The position numbers and the translations under genes were made by a program. The notes below the pieces were generated by a model, which saw only the letters and a program-made list of their open reading frames with translations, made no database searches and was not told the origin of the DNA. Shown here one piece after another: positions 1-8,700 of a DNA stretch of 13,236 nucleotides; the first letter of the stretch is position 1; each line of letters opens with the position of its first letter. This stretch comes from Planctomycetaceae bacterium (GTDB taxonomy: Bacteria > Planctomycetota > UBA1135 > GCA-002686595): assembly GCA_013360535.1 (NCBI GenBank), contig JABWBL010000041.1, positions 1 through 13,236 of the forward strand, written 5' to 3'.

Positions 1-2
1 CT

Positions 3-941
3 CCGGGCGCGGTCGACGGTGCGTGGCCGAACATCCTGCCGACGGGCCAGCTCTCGAGCCCGCTCGCCGTCACGCTGCCCGCGGGCGCGACGTCGATCGC
101 GTCCGTGCGACTGGTCGGGCTCGCCCACAACTGGTCGGGGGACATCCAGGCGGTGCTCGAGCTGCCCACTGGCCAGCGCGTGAACCTCTTCCAGGACATG
201 AACGGCAACTTCGGCGGCGGCTGCAACTCGCCGGTGAGCGGCGACTACACCTTCGTCGACGTCAACGCGACGCAGGGCTCGTGCGGCACGTCCGTGGCGA
301 GCTTCTCCTGCACGCCGGGGCTCGTCGCGCCGGGCACGTACCACCAGCAGTTCGGCGCCTGGCCGAGCGGTTTCGCCGGCATCGACAACGCTCCGCTCTC
401 GTCGGTCGCGACCGCGAACGGCACGTACACGCTGCACCTCTACGACTGGTACGTGACGGCCGACAGCGGCTCGCTCGGTGCGTGGGAGCTGTGCTTCGAC
501 ACTCCCGCGGGTCCGATCAGCTACTGCACGAGCGGCACGACGACGAACGGCTGCAACGCGACGATCAGCGCCTCGGCGAACCCGAGCGCCTCGCTCGGCT
601 CGCCCTGCACGCTGACGGTCTCCAATGTCGAGGGCCAGAAGGTCGGCCTCGTCTTCTACAGCGTGACCGGCCTCAACAACGCGCCGTGGAACGGCACGAG
701 CTTCCTGTGCGTGAAGGCTCCGACGCAACGCACGGCCACGCAGAACGCCGGTGGTCTCGCCGGCGCCTGTGACGGCCAGATGGTGCTCGACTGGAACGCC
801 TATCAGGCCGAAAATCCCGGTGCTCTCGGCAATCCCTTCGCCGCGGGCATGAAGGTTTGGGCCCAAGGCTGGTTCCGCGACCCGCCCGCTCCCGGCACGA
901 CGAACTTGTCGAACGCAGTGGAGCTGACCGTTCTGCCGTAA
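3..941 (+). CDS. Secreted P-domain (proprotein convertase Homo-B) protein, 3' part
   Basis: The reading frame is open from the window edge to TAA at 939-941, giving 312 visible residues. The true start lies outside the window; the GTG at 105 falls inside the domain and is not a credible start. Visible residues about 25-170 read as a P/Homo-B beta-sandwich: an 'HNWSGDIQAVLELPTGQ' strand-turn-strand near the front and 'GTYTLHLYDW...GSLGAWELCF' at the end, as in the family pattern of H-W-x-GD-L and G-W-x-L-x-V. The tail, from about residue 178, has the motifs 'VEGQKVGLVFYSV', 'SFLCVKAPTQR', 'GACDG' and 'AQGWFRDPP'. I recall this tail from many secreted proteins of marine planctomycetes, where it follows varied domains. 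The several paired cysteines suit an exported protein. P domains often accompany subtilisin-type proteases or adhesins, but no catalytic domain is visible here, so the function of the whole protein is unknown. It converges on the caspase operon and is not part of it. Confidence 0.8.
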   Translation, partial: PGAVDGAWPNILPTGQLSSPLAVTLPAGATSIASVRLVGLAHNWSGDIQAVLELPTGQRVNLFQDMNGNFGGGCNSPVSGDYTFVDVNATQGSCGTSVASFSCTPGLVAPGTYHQQFGAWPSGFAGIDNAPLSSVATANGTYTLHLYDWYVTADSGSLGAWELCFDTPAGPISYCTSGTTTNGCNATISASANPSASLGSPCTLTVSNVEGQKVGLVFYSVTGLNNAPWNGTSFLCVKAPTQRTATQNAGGLAGACDGQMVLDWNAYQAENPGALGNPFAAGMKVWAQGWFRDPPAPGTTNLSNAVELTVLP

Positions 942-961
942 TTTGACGACGCGACGATTTC

Positions 962-995
962 CGAGGCCGTCCGCTGCTTGCAGTGGGCGGCCTCG
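962..995. terminator. Bidirectional hairpin between convergent genes
   Basis: The arms at 962-977 and 980-995 pair over 16 positions, two of them G-T, leaving only TT between them (in practice about a four-base loop). It sits between the stop of the P-domain gene (941) and the stop of the caspase operon (1021), exactly where a shared terminator is expected. There is no clear T-run on either side, so it is either an atypical intrinsic terminator or an RNA 3'-end stabiliser. Confidence 0.6.
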
Positions 996-1020
996 AGCGC
1001 CATTCCGCGTGGAACCTCGT

Positions 1021-4000
1021 TCACTTCGACTTGAGAGTGGCGAGGGGGAAGTCCTGCCCGAAGCCGTAGGACGCGGGGAACTGCGCCGAGCCCTTGTGAG
1101 CTTGACTCACTTCCGGAACGAGGGCCTCTACGTAGGCCTTGAGCTCGTTCACGGTCACGCGACCATCGCCGGAGTCGGCCTTGCCGTCGAGCGCGTCGAG
1201 CAGCACGTACGTGAAGACGCCGTGGCCGAGCGCCTTCACTTCGCTCGCGAACTGCTCGGAACCCGAGGCCGTGATCCAGTGCGTTCCGGTCGAGCGCGCG
1301 AGCTGCGCGATGGCCTTCTCCTCCGCGGCGCCGCGTGAAGCGATCGCGTCGAGCGCGCCCGCGGACTGGCAGGCGTCGAGCAGGAAGAGCTGCTTCTGCG
1401 CCGGAATTCGCCGCGAGAGCTCGCGCAGCTCCTCGGCGGAAAGTGCGAGGCGCGCGAGCGACTCGTCGTTGCCGTAGAGCTGCGTGACCTCGTGCGGAGC
1501 GAGGAAGAACCGCGGCTGCGTCTCGCCCGACATCACGCCGTGGCCTGCGTAGTAGAAGACGAACAGGTCGTTGCGTGAGGACTCGCGCTGCACGGCCTCG
1601 AGCGCGGCCAGGATGCCGGTGCGCGTCGCGTCCTTGTCGTAGAGCTCGTGCACCTGAACGCTCGAGACGATGCCCGTCGCACGCTCGACCAGCCGCGCAC
1701 GGAACGCGCGCGCGTCGTCGACCGCGTAGTTGAGGTCGTACTTCGGATTGCGATAGCTGTTGATGCCGACGACGACGAGCTGCAGGCGGATGCCGGACGG
1801 CGCGGCGGAGCCGACGGGGCCCGCGAGCGCGAGTTCCGCAGGGCTCGACTCCGTGCGCGCCTCGTCGATCGCCACGGCGCGGAACGTGTTCTCGCCGGGG
1901 AGCAGGGCCACGTTCCAGCGGTGCAGCGACTCGCCCGCGTCGAGCTCGTCGTCCTCGACCACGAGGCCGCGCGTCGACTGCTCGACGAGCTTGCCGTTGT
2001 GGAAGAGCCGCACTTCCGCGATCGCGGGGCCGGACGACTTCACGCGCGCGACGAGCTTCACCTCGGCACCGTCGTTGCGCGTACCGTCCTGCGAGAGCTT
2101 CAGGCTGGGCGGCGCCGTGAGCACGGGAACGACCGGCGGCGCAGCGCCACCCTCGAGCGCGAGCAGCTCTCCGACGAGATTGGGCGTGTGGAAGCGCTCG
2201 AAATAGCTCTCCAGCGGCAAGTTGCGATTGCCCTGCACGAACGCGACGCGGTCCGCGGCGCCAGCGGAAGCCGCGAAGCGCACGTCGGCGCCGGCGACGA
2301 CCCACTGGCCATCCTCGAACACCGCGATCGAGGCCACGGGACGCGGCAGATCGAGGTCCCACAGCTCGAGCGCGCCACTCTGGAACGAGAGCACGAGGAA
2401 GCGCGGGTCGCGCAGGAAGGCGAGGCCGACGACGCCCTCGCGCGGCTGCACGTCGACGAAGGAGCGGCGCACGGCGGTCTCGAGCACCTTCAGTCGTCCG
2501 TATTCGAGCGTCGCGAAGCGCTCGCCGTCCGCGGACAGCGCGCTCGGCGGGTTCTCGCGCAGCGGAGTCTGGAAGAGCCGCTGAGCCATCACGCTCTTGC
2601 CCGTCGTCGCGAGCCGACAGATGAAGTCGACGCCGACGCCTGGCACGTCATTGACGATCGTCGCGAGAACCTCGTTGCCGAGGAACTTCAACTGCAGCGG
2701 CTGCGCGCGGAGCACCTCGCTCCACAGCGTCTTCTTCGCGACGAGATCGAGCATCGAGAGCTTCCAGCCGCCGTCGACGCGCCCGACGGTGGCGCAGCGG
2801 CGCTCGTCCGGCGAAAGCGCAATCGTCGCGGTCTCGGGTTCGAGCATGTACATGCCGAGCTCGCGCGGCGACCACAGCACCGCATCCTGGCGCGTGTCGA
2901 TGACGGACACGGCCGTCGCGGAGCGCAGTGCCAACAGGCGCCCCGATGTCGACAGCGCGCTCGCGATCGGATCGTCCCACGCGTCCTGGCTCGGCAGCAC
3001 GCGCGTCGCCTTCTCAGGGTTCTTCAGGCTGCCGACGCGCAGCTTCTTCGTGCCCGGTTCCGGGCGGGCCGTCGTCTTGCCGTCGCCGCTGATCGAGAGC
3101 CGCGCCGTGTCGAAGCCAAGGTCGCGCGCGACCAATCCGGAGGGCTGGAGCGCGATGCGCCAGCTGCCCATGAACACTTCGTCGTCGACCGGACTCGTGA
3201 CGAGCGGTCCGGCCGGAATCAGGCGTGGCGCGAGTTCCTTGGCCGGACTCGAGCCGCGCACGACGAACACGCGCCCTCCGCTGGTGCCGACCCAGACGTC
3301 GAGCTTGTGCGCGACAGCGCTGCGCTCGAGCGCGAGCGTCGCTCCCAATCCGTGAGGTCGAGTCGACGTGGCCGCGAGCGTCGCGAGATCGACATCGACG
3401 AGTTCCTTGCGCGTGCGCAGGAGCAGCTTGCCGTCGCGATCGAGGAAGTCGCGTGAGCGTGGCGCGAGCTCGACCGCGCCGTCCGCGACAGGGAAGCTCG
3501 ATTCCGCGAGCACGGAGAAATCCGCGGGCAAAAGGCGCTTCACGCGTCCCTGGGTGGCGGCTCCGGTGCCCTCGATCGAGAGGAAGTAGAGCTGACCATC
3601 CGAGCCGCGCGCGGTGCGTCCCGTCCCGAGCTGCACGGACTCGCCGAGCTCCATCCACTCCCCGAGCTTGAGCAGGCGATGGTGCGTGCCGCCGACCGTG
3701 CTCGCCAGAAAGCGATTGCCTCCGAGGGCGACGAGATCGCCGCCGGAGTGCGTGCCCTGTGGGAACGCGTCGACACCGGACCACGACAAGCCCCACGCCT
3801 CTTCATTGCGCTTGAGCCTGCCGAACTTCAGCTCGCGGATCGCGAGGCCGCCCTGCGTGTTGGCGTCGCCCCACGGCGAGGTACGGAAGAGGCGCGTGCC
3901 GGAATCATCGAGGAAAAGCGCATCTCCGCCCGAAATCACGAGCCGCTCGCGCTCCTCCAACGTCACCGGGTCGAGCAGGATCACCGCATCGATGCCGGCG

Positions 4001-4290
4001 ATCGCGAGCGCCTTGCGTTGCTCCCACCAGAACGTGTGCGCGCGACCGCTGCCCCCGAACCTGCCGGTCGATTCGTAGCGGCGCAGCACGCGCCCCGAGC
4101 CGAGATCCCAAATCTTGGTCTCGACGGAGTCGGTCGTGACGAGCCAGCGATCGTCGGGAGTGATCGCGACGTCCTGCACAGGCGACGAGTGCGCGCGCTG
4201 GATCTCGAGGTACGCGAGCTGCGGTGTCTCGGGCGCCTGTTGCAGCGCCGCGGAGGCCGCGCAGATCAATTTGAGGAGGAACGCCTGCAT
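1021..4290 (-). CDS. Exported WD40-propeller/caspase (C14) protein, operon gene 4
   Basis: A 1089-residue protein. Residues 1-20 are hydrophobic ('FLLKLICAASAAL') and look like a signal peptide, although the n-region lacks a basic residue. Residues about 30-650 form WD40-like propeller blades, for example 'VQDVAITPDDRWLVTTD' followed by 'IWDLGSGRVLRR', and 'ALELWDLD' near 650. The post-propeller motif of this family (G-x-W-V-V-x-x-P-D-G-R-F) is degenerate here: 'DGQWVVAGADVRF' around Trp663. An Ig-like strand region ('VRLFHNGKLV', His764) comes next. The caspase domain spans about 836-1089, with catalytic His917 in 'YYAGHG' and Cys974 in 'LLDACQS'. Asp981, at Cys+7, matches the S1 acidic residue of metacaspases and suggests cleavage after Arg/Lys (inference). 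The start is supported by GGAGGGAG 6 nt upstream and by an in-frame TAG directly before the ATG. It is a paralogue of the protein at 5751-8954. Its substrate is unknown. Confidence 0.9.
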   Translation of the reverse strand: MQAFLLKLICAASAALQQAPETPQLAYLEIQRAHSSPVQDVAITPDDRWLVTTDSVETKIWDLGSGRVLRRYESTGRFGGSGRAHTFWWEQRKALAIAGIDAVILLDPVTLEERERLVISGGDALFLDDSGTRLFRTSPWGDANTQGGLAIRELKFGRLKRNEEAWGLSWSGVDAFPQGTHSGGDLVALGGNRFLASTVGGTHHRLLKLGEWMELGESVQLGTGRTARGSDGQLYFLSIEGTGAATQGRVKRLLPADFSVLAESSFPVADGAVELAPRSRDFLDRDGKLLLRTRKELVDVDLATLAATSTRPHGLGATLALERSAVAHKLDVWVGTSGGRVFVVRGSSPAKELAPRLIPAGPLVTSPVDDEVFMGSWRIALQPSGLVARDLGFDTARLSISGDGKTTARPEPGTKKLRVGSLKNPEKATRVLPSQDAWDDPIASALSTSGRLLALRSATAVSVIDTRQDAVLWSPRELGMYMLEPETATIALSPDERRCATVGRVDGGWKLSMLDLVAKKTLWSEVLRAQPLQLKFLGNEVLATIVNDVPGVGVDFICRLATTGKSVMAQRLFQTPLRENPPSALSADGERFATLEYGRLKVLETAVRRSFVDVQPREGVVGLAFLRDPRFLVLSFQSGALELWDLDLPRPVASIAVFEDGQWVVAGADVRFAASAGAADRVAFVQGNRNLPLESYFERFHTPNLVGELLALEGGAAPPVVPVLTAPPSLKLSQDGTRNDGAEVKLVARVKSSGPAIAEVRLFHNGKLVEQSTRGLVVEDDELDAGESLHRWNVALLPGENTFRAVAIDEARTESSPAELALAGPVGSAAPSGIRLQLVVVGINSYRNPKYDLNYAVDDARAFRARLVERATGIVSSVQVHELYDKDATRTGILAALEAVQRESSRNDLFVFYYAGHGVMSGETQPRFFLAPHEVTQLYGNDESLARLALSAEELRELSRRIPAQKQLFLLDACQSAGALDAIASRGAAEEKAIAQLARSTGTHWITASGSEQFASEVKALGHGVFTYVLLDALDGKADSGDGRVTVNELKAYVEALVPEVSQAHKGSAQFPASYGFGQDFPLATLKSK

Positions 4291-5742
4291 CTAGAGCTCC
4301 CTCCAGTGGCGCAGCAGGGCCCGCCTCGTGTCGGGCAGCAGCGCGAAGGCGAAGTTGCGCGCATACACGCTCTCACTCGTGGTCGCGAGCTGCACGAGGC
4401 GCCACGTGACGGAGATGTCGAGGCGCGCCAGCGTGCTGCTGATGACCGATTGGGCGCCGCTGATCGCCGGCGATCCGATGGCGAAACGCGCGAAGAGCAC
4501 GGCGTAGGCGTCGATCAACGCTTCAGCGAGCGTTTCGTCGTCGGGAGCCTGCTCGAGCTGCTCCAGCGCCACGACCAGTTCCGCGATGTCCTCGCGCACG
4601 AACAGCGACTGGAAGTCGTAGCCGAAGCGCCGATTGAAGAGTGCTTCCACCGTGTTGCCCTGCGGGTTCGCGGGCCATTTCGCCTGCGCGGATTGGATGC
4701 CGGCGCGGCCGTGCCGCCGTGCAAAACGCGCGATCTCGGCGCAGAAAAGGTCATCTCCGCCCTCGGAGTACCAGCCGTACTGGTCGCCGAGCGCATACAG
4801 GCCTTCGAGGAAGCGGCCGAGCGCCGTGATCTCGCGCTCGAGCTCCGCGCCCGGCCCGATGGCGTCGTTCAGCTCGCGTGCGATCCGCGCGTAGGCCGCG
4901 AGCCGCTGTTCGCGCGGCATCTCCGGCACCACCGGAACTTCCTCGACCTCATCAGGCGCCGCGTCGGTCCCGTTGCCCGCGTCCGTGTTCGTCCACGGAA
5001 TGTCGCCACCGGCGTCGGTGTTGGTCCACGGCTCATCGGTCGTGTCCTGCGCAGGCGGCACGAGATTCCAGACCGTCGCGTGGGGCCACGTCGTGCCATC
5101 GGGGGTGGTGACGAGCTCCGCCGGACCTTCGACGCACACCGTCAGGCGCGACTTCCCGTCGACGACGATGCGCGTGCCGTCGAGCGAGCGCGCGCCGTAG
5201 CCCATCGACTGCGCCGTCACGCGCACGTCGAGGAGTTCGAGCGCACCCGGTTTCCCTTCGTCGCCGCCCTCGTAAGCCATCTGCACGCCGTCGCCGCGGC
5301 AACGTTCGAAACGGAGGCGCTCGAAGCGCGCGGAGCCTCGCTCGATGCGCACGCCCTTCGCAAGGTCGAGGAACTGCGCGTCCGCGAGCTCCAGCCGACT
5401 TCCTGCGGAATACAGCACGTATCCGCCGAGATCCGAGTTCGGGTTGCCACGGAAGCCGACGCCCTCGATCCGCACGGGTCCGGTGCCCACATCGATCGAG
5501 AGCACGGAGCCTGCGACGTTCGAGGCCGAGAGCAGCGTGACGTTGGGTCCCGCGCCCCGCAGCGTGATCGCGCTGTGGATGCGCACGCTCTCGCGATACT
5601 CGCCGGGCGCGAGCACGATCACGTCTCCGTCGACGGCCACGGCGAGCGCGCGCGCGAGGGTGCCGTACTGGCCCGGAACGCGCAGCTCGCTCGCGAGCGC
5701 GAGCGGCGAGAGCAGCACGAAGGAAAGCGGGAGGAGTCTCAT
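4291..5742 (-). CDS. Exported beta-helix protein with helical C-terminal domain, operon gene 3
   Basis: A 483-residue protein. The start at 5742 is chosen because it gives a signal peptide ('MRLLPLSFVLLSPLALA', cut before SELRV) 8 nt after the previous stop. A longer in-frame opening upstream would overlap the caspase gene and encodes only an Arg-rich shadow. No clear Shine-Dalgarno site is present. Residues about 20-235 look like a right-handed parallel beta-helix (pectin-lyase-like/NosD type): 'GTLARALAVAVDGDVIVLAPGEY' style opening, then short repeating strands such as 'SAITLRGAGPNVTLL', 'VRIEGVGFRGN' and 'ARFERLRFERCRGDGV'. In carbohydrate-active families this fold binds or cleaves polysaccharide, but no lyase catalytic set is evident. 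A linker with two copies of PWTNTDAG (238-245, 249-256) follows. Residues about 265-483 are predicted mostly helical and I do not recognise the domain. Its position between two caspases suggests a partner, scaffold or substrate. Confidence 0.75.
   Translation of the reverse strand: MRLLPLSFVLLSPLALASELRVPGQYGTLARALAVAVDGDVIVLAPGEYRESVRIHSAITLRGAGPNVTLLSASNVAGSVLSIDVGTGPVRIEGVGFRGNPNSDLGGYVLYSAGSRLELADAQFLDLAKGVRIERGSARFERLRFERCRGDGVQMAYEGGDEGKPGALELLDVRVTAQSMGYGARSLDGTRIVVDGKSRLTVCVEGPAELVTTPDGTTWPHATVWNLVPPAQDTTDEPWTNTDAGGDIPWTNTDAGNGTDAAPDEVEEVPVVPEMPREQRLAAYARIARELNDAIGPGAELEREITALGRFLEGLYALGDQYGWYSEGGDDLFCAEIARFARRHGRAGIQSAQAKWPANPQGNTVEALFNRRFGYDFQSLFVREDIAELVVALEQLEQAPDDETLAEALIDAYAVLFARFAIGSPAISGAQSVISSTLARLDISVTWRLVQLATTSESVYARNFAFALLPDTRRALLRHWREL
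4297..4304 (-). promoter_or_regulatory. Strong Shine-Dalgarno site before the distal WD40-caspase
   Basis: On the minus strand GGAGGGAG ends 6 nt before the ATG at 4290 and lies inside the last codons of the beta-helix gene. It is the best ribosome binding site in the operon. It fixes the start at 4290 and argues that the last gene is initiated afresh, not made by read-through of the preceding TAG. Confidence 0.7.
4979..5031 (-). repeat. Two-copy 33-bp-period direct repeat in the beta-helix gene linker
   Basis: A 20-bp unit at 4979-4998 recurs at 5012-5031 with 18 of 20 bases identical and a 33-bp period. It encodes PWTNTDAG twice (Trp239 and Trp250), an 11-residue period. The Asp/Asn/Gly-rich linker could be flexible or calcium-binding. 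The copies look like a recent in-frame duplication. A longer version may exist in relatives. Confidence 0.75.
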
Positions 5743-5750
5743 GGGATGGA

Positions 5751-8700
5751 TCAGGGTCGCGAGAGCGCGATGGGGAAGTCGTGTCCGGAGCCGTAGCTCG
5801 CGGGATATTGCTGGGCGCCGCGGTGTTCGAGCGCAAGCTCCGGCACGCGCGTCTCGAGGTAGCTCGAGAGTTCGAGCACGGTGAGCTGCCGATCGTCGCC
5901 GGCTGCCGCTCCGGAGAGCGCCTCGAGCGTCGCGTACGTGAAGAGCCCGTGCCCGAGTGTCTTGAATTCCGCCGCGAACTGCTCGGCACCGGACGCGACG
6001 AGCCAGTGGGTGCCGCTGGCGCGTGCGAGCTGTGCGATCGCCTTCTCTTCGGCGGCGCCACGCTGCGCGAGGCCCTCCAGCGCTCCTCCGGACTGGCACG
6101 CGTCGAGCAGGAAGAGCTGCTTCTGCGCGCGAATCGCCTGCGACCACGCGAGCAGGTCCTTGGTCGGCACGCCCTTCTGCGCGAGGCCCGCGTCGTCACC
6201 GTAGAGCTGCATGACGTCGTGCGGGGCGAGGTGGAAGGCGCCGCGGCCGTCGATCACTCCGTGACCGGCGTAGTAGAAGACGAAGACGTCGGTCGGAGAG
6301 GCACTGGCCGCGATGCGCTCGAAGTGCTGCGCGAGCCCGACGCGCGTGACGTCGCTGTCGAGCGCGAGCGTGACGTCGACCTGTTCGAATAGCCCGCCCG
6401 TGCGCTCGCGCCACGCCGAAGAGAAGGCCTCCGCATCGGCGCGCGCGTAGTTGAGGTTGTACTTGGGGTTGGCGTACTCGTTGACGCCGCAGGCGAGCAG
6501 GAAGAGGCGCGGGCGCACGGCTGTCGCACCGCCGCGTTCGAGCGTGAGCTCGGCCGGCGCGGACTCGGTGCGCTGGGAAGTGAGCGCGACGAGGCGCAGG
6601 ACGTTGGGTCCCGGGACGAGCTCCAGCGAGTGCTTCAGGCTGAAGCTCGCGGTCGCCTTCGCGGTGGAATCGCTGTCCTTTTCGGGCTTTCCGCTGAGGG
6701 AAACGCGCTTGCCGTTGTGGAAGAGCCGCAGCTCGGCTGGCGCTCGCGATCCGTGGGAGCGCAGCAGCACTTCGAACGATCCGTTCGCCGAGTCCGGACC
6801 CACGGCGAGCAGCTCGACGCGCGGTGGCGCCTCTAGCTTCGCGAGCTCCACCTTCGGCGGCGGCAACACTTCGCCGGAGAGCACGCGGGGCAAGAGGCGT
6901 GGCGTGTAGAACGCTTCCGAGAAGGCCGCGAGCGGAAGCGCCTCGCGTCCGCGCACGTAGTACAGCTCATCCAGCGCCTTTGGACTCGCGTCGAAGCGTC
7001 CGTCCGGCGTCGCGACGACCCATTCACCTGCTTCGAGCGTCGCGACTGTCGCGACGAGGGCGCCCGTCGTCGCGTCGAGCACCTGCACGCGCCCGTCGTC
7101 GCAACCCAGCCACAGGTGCCGATCTTCAGGCCCGAAGGCCAAGGCCGAATAGGTCCAATCCGGGACCTGAATCTGCCTCTCGCAATAGCCGTCGTCAGGG
7201 CGCGTGAGAAACACTGTCGTGCCTGAGCCGACAGCCGCGAGCTTGCCGCTTTGCAGCCATGTTCCGCGGTGCCCGCCGAGGCGGCTCTCCCAGTACGGGC
7301 GTCGCTTGAGTTCACCCGTGGCCGCGGACACCGAGACGTACTGGTTGTGATCTCCGTGGATGCCGCCGATCTGCGTGCCGTCGAGCACGAAACGCATCTG
7401 CGCGATCGCCAGGGGCGCGGTCCACGCCACTCGCCCGTCGGCGACCTCGAACAGCGCGAGCTCGCCGTCGACCCGCAGCGAATTGTCGGGACTGGTGTGC
7501 GTGCGATAGCCCGAAACGGCGACGCGCTCGCCATCGGGAGAGAACACGACGGCGCCGAGGGCCGTGAACGTGACGGAACTGGCGCCGACATCCTTCGACC
7601 ACTTGAGCGTGCGCGGCTCGATCGCAACGAGATGCAGGCGATTCCACGTGCGAACCGCGGCGTGGCGCCCGGTCGGGTCGAGCAGGATCTCTTGCGGATA
7701 CTGGCCCTCTCCGAGCGACAGGCGAGCCTCGACGACTCCATTCGCGGCGAGAAACTGCACTTCGTGTGGCTCGGCGCGCGCGACGAGCAGGCCACCGCCG
7801 GGTAGCCGTGCGACGAGCTGCGGTTGGGCCGGAAGCGGCGCGACGGACATCCCCGCGTCGCTCCACGACACGCGCGCGGGGTGCGCTCCACCGAGCCACA
7901 TCTCGTTCGCGCCCACTTCCGCGCGCATCGATCGCACGGCGTCCGTCCGTCCTTCCCAGCGCTCGACGATCGCCTGCTTGCGCTCGTCGTAGAAGCCGAG
8001 CTCGTAGCGGTTGACACCGGCCGGCGTTCCCAGCGACACGATCCACTCGCCGGGCTGCCGACCCGGAGCGCCGACCAGCCGATCGAGCTCGATGGGGAGC
8101 GGAGCTGGTGCGGAGAGCTCCTCTCCGCTGAATCGACGCAGCTGGGAGTCGACGATGGGCAGCGAGAAGCCGCTCGCGCCGTGCCACCAGACGCGCTGGG
8201 AGTAGAACTCCGATCCGGCGACGAAGTCGCGCGTTCCGAGGACGACTCCGCTCGCGCCGTCGCGCCACGCGAGGCGCTGGATCTTCTTGTCCTGCGGGTC
8301 CGTGGACAGCGAGAGCAGCCGCCCATCGGGCAGGAAGCCGCGCACCGCATCCGCGGCGGGGAATTCGAGCGTGAGCTCGCCCGACTTCAGGTCGACGAGC
8401 TTCGCCGAGCCGTCGGCCAGCGCGACGCACGCGCGCGTGCCGTGGCGGGTGAGCCTCGCGAGACCGGCCGCGGCGTCGGAACAGGGGCCGCCGACGAGCT
8501 CGTCCGCTTCGACTTCCTGCGGTCGCACTCGCGCCAGCCACCAGCGGCCTTTCGTGATGCCCGCGGCGAGCAGCGTGTCGCTTCCGAAGTCGTCGCTCAC
8601 GTCACTCGCACCTTCGAGCGGAAGGCGCGCGAAGACCTCCATCGTGCGCAGCTCGACGACGGTCACCGCCTCGCTTGCGGCGGTCGCAACGAAGTTCGCG

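Noticed and set aside
803..2362. Long minus-strand frame overlapping the P-domain gene and the distal caspase gene
   Set aside because: It is a different frame of the same strand as the caspase gene, Arg-rich, and runs antisense into a supported gene.
1648..3456. Open frame of about 600 codons on the + strand opposite the distal caspase gene
   Set aside because: It is the antisense shadow of a high-GC gene: Arg/Ala/Glu-rich, no domain, no start context, while the opposite strand encodes a full WD40-caspase.
3679..5796. Open frame of about 700 codons on the + strand across two minus-strand genes
   Set aside because: It spans the junction of two well-supported genes and has low-complexity Arg/Val/Glu composition typical of antisense frames in GC-rich DNA.
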